NCBI GenBank assembly: GCA_023014485.1
Contig: JAJOZX010000090.1
Coordinates: forward strand, 391,001 to 455,000
Length of the DNA stretch: 64,000 nt
Reading direction: 5' to 3'
From: Bathynomus jamesi
Taxonomy: Eukaryota; Arthropoda; Malacostraca; Isopoda; Cirolanidae
Position numbers and translations under genes: made by a program. The first letter of the stretch is position 1. Every line of letters starts with the position of its first letter. The notes under the pieces were generated by a model. The model did no database searches. It saw only the letters and a program-made list of their open reading frames with translations, and was not told the DNA's origin. Shown piece by piece: positions 20,229 to 30,959 of the stretch.

Positions 20229-20930
20229 TATATATATATATACACACTAAGAACGTTCAGAAGAAGGGACAGGACAGTAATGATTCCGTTGCTAAAAACA
20301 TTGATTATACCAAAACTTGAATACTGCTCAGTCTTGACGTCCCCATACAAAAAAGAAGAAACTAATAGACTAGAAGAAACGCAGAGACATTTCACAGCAA
20401 TGATTGATGGCTGCAAAGAGCTCAACTACTGGGAAAGACTACGTAAACTAAATCTGTACTCCCTGGAAAGAAGAAGAGAGAGGTACACCCATAATCTACA
20501 TATGGAAAATGATTGAAAAACTGGTACCAAACCTCAAACTAAACCCAATTACCATTCAAACAACGCTGGAAAATAGGAAAGGCAAAATGTGTAGTGTTCC
20601 GAAATTAAAGGCCCGACAAGGGACCTCTTCAACACTGAAGGAAAATAGCTTAGTTGTTCGGAGGCCAAGACTTTTTAACCAGCTTCCAAAGGACCTCAAA
20701 AACGTCACAGGGGTCAAAGTTGAAGTCTGTAAGAGGAGACTAGATGCCTGGCTCAGGGCCGTACCAGATGAGCCGGTTGTACATGGCTATGTGCGGTGGA
20801 GAGCGCAAGAAAGCAACTCGCTCCTCCACCAAGCCAGGCCTAGAGGCGGGACCACCAGCTTGACTTTCGTGTGAAAAGAGACCAACACACGGAACATCAA
20901 CGAGGTTAATGAGGTTTTATATATATATGA
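20229..20930 (+). pseudogene. LINE ORF2 C-terminus and 3' UTR (5'-truncated)
   Basis: The plus strand encodes LIIPKLEYCSVLTSPYKKEE, then NRLEETQRHFTAMIDGC and NYWERLRKLNLYSLERRRER. After a one-base shift it continues MIEKLVPNLKLNPITIQTT, KMCSVPKLKARQGTSSTLKE and LFNQLPKDLKNVTGVKV, with the end WLRAVPDEPVVHGYV. This is the RNase-free C-terminal region of a non-LTR polymerase of the jockey/CR1 group. The same family is present on the minus strand at 47640-48487. The tail reads AGCTTGACTTTCGTGTG and ends at a (TA)n tract. Confidence 0.8.
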
Positions 20931-21348
20931 ATGAAAATGAAAAGGTTTATTGGCAGACTATAGTCCATATGACAAATATTATTAATACAATGACAGTTCA
21001 TATACTAAGGATAGAAATATATACAATTGATTAGAAATAATACTGTAATGTCGAAGTTAAGTGGAGCTACAGACAGACGTTTTCGTACCAAGAAGTCCAT
21101 AGCTTAGAATAAATGGCAGGACTCATGGATAGCTTGGATGATCGGGTTGGTTGATTTTTTAATTCTTTGCATTAGACTGTGTTGCGCACGTCTTGTTACC
21201 TCCGGGAAGCTCGGGACATTGCGGGTAGCAAACATTTGCGAAGCTGAGCATCTCGGGGTAATTTATGTAAGAGTCTAAAAGACCTGTTGTACAGCAAATT
21301 TAGGGTTCTGCCAGAACCTTTTTTATAATTCACCCACAGTTGCTGTCC

Positions 21349-22734
21349 TTATATATTACTGCAGAAAGTACGAAAGAGAGTGTCTTTAGCTTCACTTGTA
21401 CAGAATCGAAAGATCCTTATGGTCATATTCGCTTTAGCACACAGGCTTCGAGATTGTTTTCTTATATCCGAGTCATCACTCAAGGAGCTGGTAATAGTTT
21501 GACCCAAATACTTAAACTCTCTGTACTTCCTCAATTACTTCACCATTCATTTTAAACCTTATATCAGTTGGCTGATTACAGCTTTTAGGATGAAATTGCA
21601 TAACCTTAGTTTTTGTAACATTAAAAAGAATATCATGTTTCTGCGAATACATTTCGCAGACTTTTAGTAGCAGATCCACCTTTAACAGAGGGACTTATTA
21701 ACACCATATCATCGGCATAAACTAAGTTATTTATCCTTGTGTTATCTATACAACATCCCACTGTTGCCTCATTAAGTGAAGCAGTTAATCCGTCAATATA
21801 CACATTAAACAGCATAGGGGAGAGCAAGGAGCCTTGTCTCACCCCGCAAGAGGAGTAAAACACTCGGATAGTACATTGCCCCACCTAACAGTGAAAGATT
21901 GGTGGGAATACCAAAATTTCAATAAATTTAATATGTACATGGGAACCTTCCTGTCTTCTAGTTTTGCAAATAAAATATTGTGGTTCACCCTATCATATGC
22001 CTTACTTATATCTAGGAAAAAGCTATAAATAGTTGAATTACTGTCAATGTATTTAGATATTGTTTTTTTAATTAAGTACATAGATACACAGGTCAGTTGA
22101 GTGGGACCTTTTAAAGCCAAACTGATTAGGAGATGTCCATAGGAAATCGTTTAATCGGAGTAACAAGAGTTTTTGTAGTAGTTTCGAGAAGCAGGAAGCG
22201 ACAGCAATAGGCCTGTAATTATTGCTGGACAGAATGTCTCCGTACTTATTTTTGACCAGGCGCAAGATATATATACCCTCATGAACTCTGCAGGGATATA
22301 GCTATGAGCAAGCATGGCTGATAGGAGCAATGATATTTGCAGACATACTACGTCATTTGCATATTTTAAGTGCTAATTCGATAAGTCATCTACCCCTGAC
22401 GCAGAACCAGTCTTTAACTCTTTAATTAACCTCTTTACTTCAGAAAATGATATCAAAGTATTTTCCCTTGTCCCTCCCACAATCGTTTCGCTGCAATCTA
22501 TCTTAAGATTATCCCTACTCACACTGTTAAGAATGTTAGAATAGTGGTTTTTCCACAGCTTTGCAATTTCATTCTCCCCGACGCCCCATCGATTGTCGGA
22601 GGGAAGACATTTTTGACACCCGTTTGATTCTTAACAAATTTCCAAAATTTGTTATTATCGTTATTTATGCGAGCTTCACAGGCTTTTGATGCTCGAATAT
22701 ACTCTTCTTCCTGTTTACATCGCCTTATGGCCAC
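21349..22734 (-). pseudogene. LINE reverse transcriptase domain
   Basis: In minus-strand order: KKYGDILSSNNYRPIAVAS is represented as VKNKYGDILSSNNYRPIAVA at about 22255. It is followed by PNQFGFKRSHSTDLCIYVL, then IYSFFLDISKAYDRVNHNIL (palm Asp block) and SCGVRQGSLLSPMLFNVYID. NNLVYADDMVLISPS carries the catalytic YADD. REFKYLGQTITSSLSDDSDI lies in the thumb. The blocks are in three frames separated by small indels, so no single protein can be made. Catalytic residues are conserved, pointing to decay mainly by indels. Confidence 0.82.
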
Positions 22735-23097
22735 CTTATACTAACCCCAACTTCTACACATATTCATGTATACTGGTCCTAATCTGGGTCTACCATGAAA
22801 GCACCACAAATCATAGGCGTCTTTCGATTCCCTCTTCAGGGGGCAATAAAATCATTCCATCCAGAAATAATCTTAGTATGATAGTTGTAAGATTTAATCA
22901 GGGGGCTTCCTGCTTCTCTTAACAGGGATATTATCTTACTATAATACCTATCTATGAGTTTACAGTGAGAATCATTTGAGCAAGGATTATTATAGGCAAG
23001 GTGAAAAATTTCTAAATTATTAAAGAGGTGACTTGTTCTGTCTTTGTATTCTATTCTCTGCTGCATATTAACATTGGACCAATCGACGCGATTATTC

Positions 23098-23850
23098 TTA
23101 CTTATTCTTGTTAAGTCGTGTTGCGCATAAATTGGTAACGTTAATTAATATTCCTAATGGTCTATGATCAGAAAGAAGGAAATCATGCAGAATATGAACT
23201 CTAACAATTCGATCCTTTAGATTATTACTAGTGAGACAATGATCAATCCACCTGGTGGTACCACTCATATCACTAACGTATGTAAAATTACCACTGGCCA
23301 CCCCTAATACATCTATATCACTTATACTTAAATTGGCCGACTCGCACATGTTACCCAATTCTACAAAGAATTCCGAGTTCACATGTGTGTTAAAGTCCCC
23401 CATTATTATACAGTGAGAATATTTGGGGTTATCTGATAATGACTTAATTTTGTATAGAAAATCAATGTATTCATCACTGCCGTTGTTGTATGGTAAATAG
23501 CAGTTTACAATTAATATGCAATAATTGTTCACTTGTAATTCAATGCCTAACAACCTTACATTATCGCTTGTTAAAAATTTTTATGTTTTGACAAATTTTT
23601 CCTTATTAAGAAAGCAACACCATCAAAAGGCCTACCGTACATTAATTCATCTGACAAGTCTACTGCTGATGACACATGGTACATAAAGTCATCATGGATG
23701 GTAGAGAGGAATTTTAGCTCTTGCTTAGGTAGCCAGTGCTCCTGCAGGAGTATCAAATCTGCACTGTCGCAGATTTTATGAACATCTACAGTTGAATTCC
23801 TCACTGACCTTACATTATATGAGACTATTTTCAACAAGTTATCCGCCATG
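23098..23850 (-). pseudogene. LINE endonuclease (EEP) domain
   Basis: Translation begins near 23849 with MADNLLKIVSYNVRSVRNST, then DLILLQEHWLPKQELKFL, the N-terminal blocks of an apurinic-like endonuclease. After a break, 23553-23098 has ILIVNCYLPYNNGSDEYIDF, HCIIMGDFNTHVNSEFF (catalytic GDFN) and TRWIDHCLTSNNLKDRI. It ends with LLSDHRPLGILI, where SDHRP is the catalytic His block. Nicking residues appear conserved in both pieces, but a frame break near 23560 separates them. The endonuclease would nick target DNA to prime reverse transcription. Confidence 0.82.
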
Positions 23851-23927
23851 ACTGATAGAGAATTTATTATTAGTAAGATTATTATTATTTTATACACAGT
23901 ACAACTTTCAGGCATTACCATTAGGGC

Positions 23928-23930
23928 GCC

Positions 23931-23970
<40 letters not shown>

Positions 23971-24040
23971 TTGCCTGTTATCAAATTTCCTGAAAAAGTG
24001 AATAAACTCCTTAACAATAATACCGTCTGGCCATTGACTC

Positions 24041-24117
<77 letters not shown>

Positions 24118-24127
24118 TATATATATA

Positions 24128-24170
<43 letters not shown>

Positions 24171-24202
24171 TATATATATATATATAATATATATATATAT
24201 AT
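23928..24202. repeat. (ATT)n followed by a long (TA)n tract
   Basis: About 40 bp of ATT repeats at 23932-23971, then about 160 bp dominated by TA from 24044. Long open frames of Ile-Tyr repeats here are artefacts of the dinucleotide. Confidence 0.95.
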
Positions 24203-24215
24203 GAAAAATTATTTC

Positions 24216-24375
24216 ACACGAAAGTAACACGTGAAAAATATTTGATGAATAAAACCACGAAAGAAAGGAAACACAAAATGTGCTCAAGCGCTTTCGTCTA
24301 ATGACATCCTCAGGAACACTGAAGTACATAAAAGGTTACGGCCTATATATATAGGTTACAGAAAGAAAAAATAAA
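24216..24375 (-). mobile_element. PLE 3'-end fragment with hammerhead-like motif
   Basis: This matches the outer ends of the PLE copies at 24480 and 27130. Read on the minus strand it contains CTGAGGATGTCATTAGACGA and AAGCGCTTGAGCAC, then ATTTTGTGTTTCCTTTC and GTGGTTTTATTCATC. Only the 3' terminus is present, between (TA)n tracts. Confidence 0.8.
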
Positions 24376-24428
24376 TAAATAAATAACATACATACACACA
24401 AACATATATTATATACACATACATATCT

Positions 24429-24471
<43 letters not shown>

Positions 24472-24479
24472 GAAAATTA

Positions 24480-24658
24480 TTTCACGAAGGTAACACGTGA
24501 AAAAATTTATGATGAATAAAACCACGAAGGAAAGGAAACACAAAATGGTGCTCAAGCGCTTTCGTCTAATGACATCCTCAGGAACACTGAAGTACATAAA
24601 AAGGTTAAGCCTATATATAGGTTACAGAAAGAAAAAAGAAAAAATAAATAACATACAT

Positions 24659-24689
<31 letters not shown>

Positions 24690-24719
24690 ATATATATATA
24701 TACATATCTATATATACAA

Positions 24720-24752
<33 letters not shown>

Positions 24753-25820
24753 CAATAAACAGAGAAGTAAAAATAATAAAAAAAAAAATTAAAATTAAAA
24801 CCTTAAAGGATTACCAGTGAGGCGTACAGATGTTTAAGGAAAAATATCGATTTTTATCACAAGATCAAATGGATTATAAAAATACAAATTTATACTGGAA
24901 CTCTGCCGGGTTTTAACACAATGCTGCCTATGGTCAGGTTTCGATATATATAAAAAAAAAATAAAATGCAAATTAAAAGTTAATCGATTTTTAGCACAAG
25001 ATCAAATGGATTATAAAAATACAAATTTATACTGGAACTCTGTCCGGGTTTTAACACATTGCTGCCTATGGTCAGGTTTCGATATATATAAAAAAAATAA
25101 AATGCAAATTAAAAGTTAATAAAGTAGAAGACAAGTTTACCAAAGATTTAATGTTTTACACTTCTTATCTAAATCAGTTTTAAAGGAATTCAACATAACA
25201 GGATCGAGTTGAAAAAGACCTTTGCTTATGTTGAAGTTATTTGAAAGTTGGATAATGGCAGACTCAAGAATATTTCTATTAACAATGTTGCTTGAATGGA
25301 ATAAAACTGAAGCATTATTCCAATCAATACAGTGGGCTACTCTGACATATGGACAAAAAGGGCACTGGACAACTGTCCTGTTCTAACGGAATATTGATGC
25401 TGTTTTATACGTGTGTGCAAATCCTTTCCCGTCTGACCTATGTAAAGGAATCACATTGTTTACAACCAATTTTATAGATAATGCCTGAATTATTGGTAGG
25501 GCTATTTTTTACTATGATATTTTTCACAATATTGTTATATGAAAATACTACATTAATATCCAAAAGTTTAAGTACATTAGCAATGCCTAAAAAGCCCGGG
25601 AAAAATGGAAGTACTAAAATATTTTTTGACAAAGTACGAGTGTTAATATTGACACGATAGAAAGTTCGTTTTGCCTTGTTGAGACAAGATTCCATAAACG
25701 CAGATGGATAACACAAATCACTTCCAATACCGTTGATTTTTTCCAATTCGGCATCGATGTATTCCGGACTGGCGATCCTAAGGGCGCGGAGAAACATTGA
25801 TGAAAATATGGCCTTCTTAG
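24480..25820 (-). mobile_element. PLE copy A-left, 5'-truncated
   Basis: This minus-strand PLE runs from the palindrome centre (25820) outward to a hammerhead-like motif at 24548-24589. It includes the connector region and GIY-YIG endonuclease part, a 3' UTR with TCGAAACCTGACCATAGGC (minus strand), an internal (TA)n/(CA)n tract and the 3' terminus. Its mirror image is 25830-27130. The RT catalytic core is absent because the copy is truncated at its 5' side. Confidence 0.88.
25438..25820 (-). pseudogene. PLE C-terminal region (A-left)
   Basis: Minus-strand translation contains KKAIFSSMFLRALRIASPEY, the block after the RT thumb in PLEs of this type. It continues with SDLCYPSAFMESCLNKAKRT, NILVLPFFPGFLGIANVL, DINVVFSYNNIVKNIIVKN and [20 protein letters not shown]. 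The last piece is the start of the GIY-YIG domain (IYKIxC..C). The GIY-YIG continues with frame breaks towards 25160 (recognisable as VGQTGKD- and NNASVLFHS-like pieces). The frame crossing the centre of the palindrome into 25893 is an artefact of the inverted junction. Confidence 0.83.
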
Positions 25821-25829
25821 ATACCCCCA

Positions 25830-26890
25830 CTAAGAAGGCCATATTTTCATCAATGTTTCTCCGCGCCCTTAGGATCGCCAGTCCGGAATACATCGATGCC
25901 GAATTGGAAAAATCAACGGTATTGGAAGTGATTTTGTGTTATCCATCTGCGTTTATGGAATCTTGTCTCAACAAGGCAAAACGAACTTTCTATCGTGTCA
26001 ATATTAACACTCGTACTTTTCAAAAATATTTTAGTACTTCCATTTTTCCCGGGCTTTTTAGGCATTGCTAATGTACTTAAACTTTTGGATATTAATGTAG
26101 TATTTTCATATAACAATATTGTGAAAAATATCATAGTAAAAAATAGCCCTACCAATAATTCAGGCATTATCTATAAATTGGTTGTAAACAATGTGATTCC
26201 TTTTACATAGGTCAGACGGGAAAGGATTTGCACACACGTATAAAACAGCATCAAATTCCGTTAGAACAGGACAGTTGTCCAGTGCCCTTTTTGTCCATTT
26301 GTCAGAGTTAGCCCACTGTATTGATTGGAATAATGCTTCAGTTTTATTCCATTCAAGCAACATTGTTATAGAAATATTTTGAGTCTGCCATTATCCAACT
26401 TTCAAATAACTTCAACATAAGCAAGGTCTTTTTTCAACTCGATCCTGTTATGTTGAATTCCTTTAAAACTGATTTAGATAAGAAGTGTAAAACATTAAAT
26501 CTTTGGTAAACTTGTCTTCTACTTTATTAACTTTTAATTTGCATTTTTATTTTATTTATATGTATCGAAACCTGACATAGGCAGCAATGTGTTAAAACCC
26601 GGACAGAGTTCCAGTATAAAATTTGTATTTTTATAATCCATTTGATCTTGTGCTAAAAATCGATTACTTTTAATTTGCATTTTATTTTTTTTTTATATAT
26701 CGAAACCTGACCATAGGCAGCGTGTTAAAACCCGGCAGAGTTCCAGTATAAATTTGTATTTTTATAATCCATTGTGATCTTGTGATAAAAATCGATATTT
26801 TTCCTTAAAAATCTGTACGCCTCACTGGTAATCCTTTAAGGTTTTAATTTTTAATTTTTTTTTTTATTATTTTTACTTCTCTGTTTATTG

Positions 26891-26923
<33 letters not shown>

Positions 26924-26937
26924 TTGTATATATAGAT

Positions 26938-26977
<40 letters not shown>

Positions 26978-27130
26978 ATGTATGTTATTTATTTTTTCTT
27001 TTTTTCTTTCTGTAACCTATATATAGGCTTAACCTTTTTATGTACTTCAGTGTTCCTGAGGATGTCATTAGACGAAAGCGCTTGAGCACCATTTTGTGTT
27101 TCCTTTCCTTCGTGGTTTTATTCATCATAT
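25830..27130 (+). mobile_element. PLE copy A-right, 5'-truncated mirror copy
   Basis: The plus-strand counterpart of A-left, starting nine bases after it. The frame from about 25838 reads KAIFSSMFLRALRIASPEYI, DAELEKSTVLEV, then YPSAFMESCLNKAKRTFYRV. After a shift near 26015 it reads NILVLPFFPGFLGIANVL and [18 protein letters not shown], then [22 protein letters not shown] and [19 protein letters not shown] broken GIY-YIG sequence. It ends with the hammerhead-like motif at 27050-27090 and a (TA)n tract. Confidence 0.87.
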
Positions 27131-27147
27131 ATATATATATATATATA

Positions 27148-27777
27148 TGCAATAAACGGAGAAGTAAAAATTAAAATTAAAAAATTAGAGGATTAACAAA
27201 GCGGCATACAGATTTGTAAGGAAAAATATCGATTTTTAGCACAAGATCAAATGAATTATAAAAATACAAATTTATACTGGAAATCTGCCCGGGTTTTAAC
27301 ACTTTGCCTTTTAGAGTCAAGTTTCGATATATATAAAAATAAAATGAAGATTAAAAGTTAATAAAGTAGCATACAAGTTTACCAAAGATTTAGCGTCCTA
27401 CCCTTTTTATCTAAATTTGTTTTGAAGGAATTCAAAACAACAGGATCAAGTTGAAAAAGACCTTTGCTTATGTTGAAGTTATTTGAAAGTTGGATAATGG
27501 CAGACTCAAGAATATTTCTATTAACAATGTTGCTAGAATGAAATAAAACTGAAGCATTATTCCAATCAATAGAGTGGGATAACTCTGACAAATGGACAAA
27601 AAGAGCACTGGACAACTGTCCTGTTCTAACGGAATATTGATGCTGTTTATACGTGTGTGCAAATCCTTTCCCGTCTGACCTATGCAAAAGAAATCACATT
27701 GTTTACACCCAATTTTATAGATAATACCTGAATTATTGGTAGGGCTATTTTTACTATGATATTTTTCACAATATTGT
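27148..27777 (-). mobile_element. PLE copy B-left with GIY-YIG frame
   Basis: On the minus strand an open frame from about 27687 to 27379 encodes [60 protein letters not shown] and IQLSNNFNISKGLFQLDPVV. This is the GIY-YIG endonuclease of a Penelope-like element. The frame lacks its GIY start, which lies beyond a break near 27690. The 3' end is cut in the internal (TA)n tract, so the terminal hammerhead-like motif is missing. It meets B-right at the 12-bp palindrome CACAATATTGTG. Confidence 0.85.
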
Positions 27778-28183
27778 GAATAATGCTTCAGTTTATTTTA
27801 TTCTAGCAACATTGTTAATAGAAATATTCATGAGTCTGCCATTATCCAACTTTCAAATAACCAACATAAGCAAAGGTCTTTTTCAACGCGATCCTGTTGT
27901 TTGAATTCCTTCAAAACAAATTTAGATAAAAAGGGTAGGACGCTAATCTTTGGTAAACTTGTATGCTACTTTATTAACTTTTAATCTTCATTTTATTTTT
28001 ATATATATCGAAACCTGACTCTAAAAGGCAAAGTGTTAAAAACCCGGGCAGATTTCCAGTATAAATTTGTATTTTTATAATTCATTTGATCTTGTGCTAA
28101 AAATCGATATTTTTCCTTACAAATCTGTATGCCTCTTTGTTAATCCTCTAATTTTTAATTTTTATTTTTACTTCTCCGTTTAT

Positions 28184-28234
<51 letters not shown>

Positions 28235-28416
28235 AGATATGTATGTGATATATATATATATATGTTTGTGTGTATGTATGTTATTTATTATTTTTTTTTC
28301 TTTCTGTAACCTATATATAGGCCGTAACCTTTTATGTACTTCAGTGTTCCTGAGGATGTCATTAGACGAAAGCGCTTGAGCACCTTTTTGTGTTTCCTTT
28401 CCTTCGTGGTTTTATT

Positions 28417-28430
<14 letters not shown>
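27778..28430 (+). mobile_element. PLE copy B-right, 3' end only
   Basis: It starts inside the GIY-YIG domain (GAATAATGCTTCAGTTTATT corresponds to NNASVLFHS). It then repeats the B-left sequence in inverted form through TCGAAACCTGACTCTAAAAG and the internal (TA)n to a hammerhead-like motif at 28343-28384 (CTGAGGATGTCATTAGACGA). It ends at (TA)n(GA)n. B-left and B-right share diagnostic differences from the A copies, for example CTCTAAAAGGCAAAGTG. Confidence 0.85.

Positions 28431-28482
<52 letters not shown>
28421..28482. repeat. (TA)n(GA)n microsatellite
   Basis: TA repeats followed by about 35 bp of GA repeats at the outer end of a PLE copy. Confidence 0.95.
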
Positions 28483-28486
<4 letters not shown>

Positions 28487-28731
28487 AAAAAAAATTTTAA
28501 CACTAATATGGGGTTTTATTTTTATTTCTAATTTACATGTAAAATTGTTTGCGATGCAAACAGTGCTTCATACACTTTCTACTTGTTGTCCACGGATATC
28601 TATGCATGTATGAAAGCGGTTAAACGTTGCCTCCAGAACCCTAAGGTACATCGCTGTGGTATTGATTGGATGACATCTGTAATTCTTTCCCATATAAGTA
28701 TAAGTGTTAACATTTTTTGAATCATCCTGTA
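28483..28731 (-). mobile_element. Deleted mariner-like element
   Basis: The left end (TTTCAAAAAAAATTTTAACA) and the right end, read inward (CAGGATGATTCAAAAAATGT), continue with similar TATGGG sequence. TA follows the right end. Between them the minus strand encodes ITDVIQSIPQRC and a WRQRL-like piece, a mariner-type C-terminal tail. About 250 bp; a deletion derivative. Confidence 0.6.
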
Positions 28732-28998
28732 TAATAAGGTTGCCGTTAATAGTGAAGATTCTTACCAATCTAAATCTGTGAAACATAGTAATTAATGTTG
28801 TACCAATTAATCGGCTGATAATTAATCAGTGATCGGTCTAATTTGGTATTTGGCCGATTAACTGGTATCGGTCAATTTTGCCGATTATCGTCCGATTAAC
28901 TCATGCATAACTATATTTCATAGATGCATATGTGTGACTTGACATCTGAAAGACATATTAAAATAATTGGGAAAATCAAAATGCCAAATACAGTTGAA

Positions 28999-29205
28999 CC
29001 TTGCTTTGAAGCTGCGAGTAACCACAATTAAAAGGTGTAGTTCCTACATAGCACACGAGAAGTAGAGTTATCTTTCTCTTCACCTCTCTACAGGAAGTGT
29101 GCTTGCTTCTGTAGAGAGGGCAGACAAGGATAACTCTACTTTCTCGTGTGGCAGGTAGGAACACTGTAGAATTGTGGTTATTTGCAGCTTCAAAGCGTTG
29201 TGCTT
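28999..29205. mobile_element. Inverted-repeat MITE
   Basis: A hairpin-forming element: TTTGAAGCTGCGAGTAACCA at the left matches the complement of TGGTTATTTGCAGCTTCAAA at the right, with further paired blocks (CGAGAAGTAGAGTTATC and GATAACTCTACTTTCTCG; CTCTCTACAGGAAG and CTTCTGTAGAGAG). No TSD was found. Confidence 0.65.
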
Positions 29206-29519
29206 GAGTTCTAAAAAAAATTATTCGACAAATTTTCAAGAATCGTTGCATTTTTGTACTGAAACACATTCGTTTTAAATTTCTATTTATTTAACTGTAG
29301 AAGTTAAATGTTAATTATAATGAAGTAAACTTTTATTAAAAACTAAAAGGTAATTTATAATATTAGTATTCTCATTATATAATAAAAAATATTTCATTAT
29401 ATAATATTTGTATTCTCATTATATAATATTAGTATTCTCAACTTGGATGTTTCTGACTTAATGCTTACCGTAAATACAAATTATTAAGATTTAAATTTAC
29501 TGTTGAAAATTAAAATTTC

Positions 29520-30740
29520 TGAAATTATATTGGAGACACATTATATTTTCCCCTTTTTCAGGGCTAACTTATTTCTCTTGGGTTCATAAATATGGACCTC
29601 TGTGTTGAATAACCTTTCACTCTATACTGATGACAGTTGTATAAAAAAATATTTTAGGGCGAGCTTGTTTAAATTCGAAAATCCACTTATAATATTTTTT
29701 CCCCACACGAGAGATTTTCATTTTTATTATGGAATATGGAATACTTAAATTGGTATCCAGAGTTTTTGTGTAATTATGATGACAAATTTTTGTTGTTTTG
29801 ATAAATTTTTCTCTGGGGCTGGGGATATGCTGTTTTTCTGAACTTTTCTCTTCCTCTGACGCCTTTAAAAACTAATGAGGAAGGTAATTGTGCAATGTCT
29901 TCTAAACAGTCAACTAAACTGTAAATAACAGTTTCGTGCGCATCAACTACAGACCATCCCGTTTTAGAGCCACTCTCACTTATTTTCTGTCATCAATGGT
30001 CCAGTGACGGAATTCTTTTTTTTTTTTACTTTTCGAGATCTCATCTTGTATCGTGGCTCTAAGAAAGTAGCGATACATAAGTTATCGCTTGGCTCTAAGA
30101 AAGTAGCGATACATAAGTTCTTATCGATTAAATATGGATATGATCTGTTATTAACTGATTCCTGAAACCCTTTAACAACACAGATAGGGGGCCACTACAA
30201 AATTCCCAGCTCACGGCTCTTGAAAGAAAAAAGCTTCATAGCAAATACTTAGGATAATTACTGCTGGTGTTAATTCCCTCACACTGCTTCGTAATCTCTT
30301 TAAAAGATTGTAGCAGGCTAATAAGCTTGTCGATGATATTTCACTGATAGCTTAATTTTGGAATGGATTGATGATCTATACAAGGGCTCTTCTCCGCTTC
30401 AAATTTCTCTGAAGCATAAAAAATGTGCTGTTCCGCCGAGTCTGAATATCTTGAATAAGTCTTTTGTTTCACACCAGGCTAATAATTTTGACATGGCTGA
30501 TGGAGTTTGATGGAAATGAATTACTATTTTCTGACTAATGGCAAGAATATTCACAATTCTCTAAGTAAATATGGCTTCTTCAGTGCAAAGTTGAAGAATA
30601 TGGATAAAGCATAATAAAGAATTTAGTCCAATTTCTCTTACTCCCGAAACTATGTTAGCCCCATTATTTCTTTCTACAAGATATACTGCAGTGTTGGTAG
30701 TTATATCAAAATCACTTAGTTTTTCAAGCTGTGTTGACTG
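29520..30740 (-). pseudogene. hAT transposase pseudogene, ZBED1-like
   Basis: Minus-strand pieces in order are NIVSGVREIGLNSLLCFIHI followed by LQLCTEEAIF, where the CxxH-type block of hAT transposases is expected. Then come KIVIHFHQTPSAMSKLLAWC, CIATFLEPRYKMRSRK-like sequence, and SERLFNTEVHIYEPKRNKLA at about 29600, the hAT C-terminal dimerisation block (consensus SERxFSxAG). Many stops occur. A 37-bp tandem duplication lies at 30056-30116. The pieces are unmistakably in family order, but no frame is longer than about 60 codons. Confidence 0.65.
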
Positions 30741-30959
30741 ATATTATTTACAGTATAAGACTCGTGAAATAGTATAACTTTTAATACTGCTGTTTGCTAT
30801 TCAAAGCTTTCTGTATGTTAGTACTCAATTATACTTATGAATGGTTCGTTAGCTGTAGTGGCAATCCAGATATATGTCGTTAATCGAATGTAATTTGTTT
30901 TTAAATTATATTTTCTACTGTACTAACATATTGTTATATTAAAGAGAAATAATAGCATC

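Larger units (their letters stand above)
20935..23860 (-). mobile_element. Nearly full-length non-LTR retrotransposon (CR1/jockey group)
   Basis: Roughly 2.9 kb in one orientation: endonuclease at the right end (23850-23098), linker, reverse transcriptase (22734-21633), thumb and C-terminal region (21534-21180), then a 3' UTR to the (TA)n at 20925. The domain order is complete although frames are broken. The placement in the CR1/jockey group is by general similarity; I cannot name the clade. Confidence 0.8.

Noticed and set aside
23848..24329. Open frames of Ile-Tyr repeats on both strands
   Set aside because: They are translations of the (TA)n tract; dinucleotide repeats are open in several frames by nature.
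25733..25893. Open frames crossing the palindrome centre at 25825
   Set aside because: They join opposite arms of an inverted repeat; the fused protein has no biological unity.
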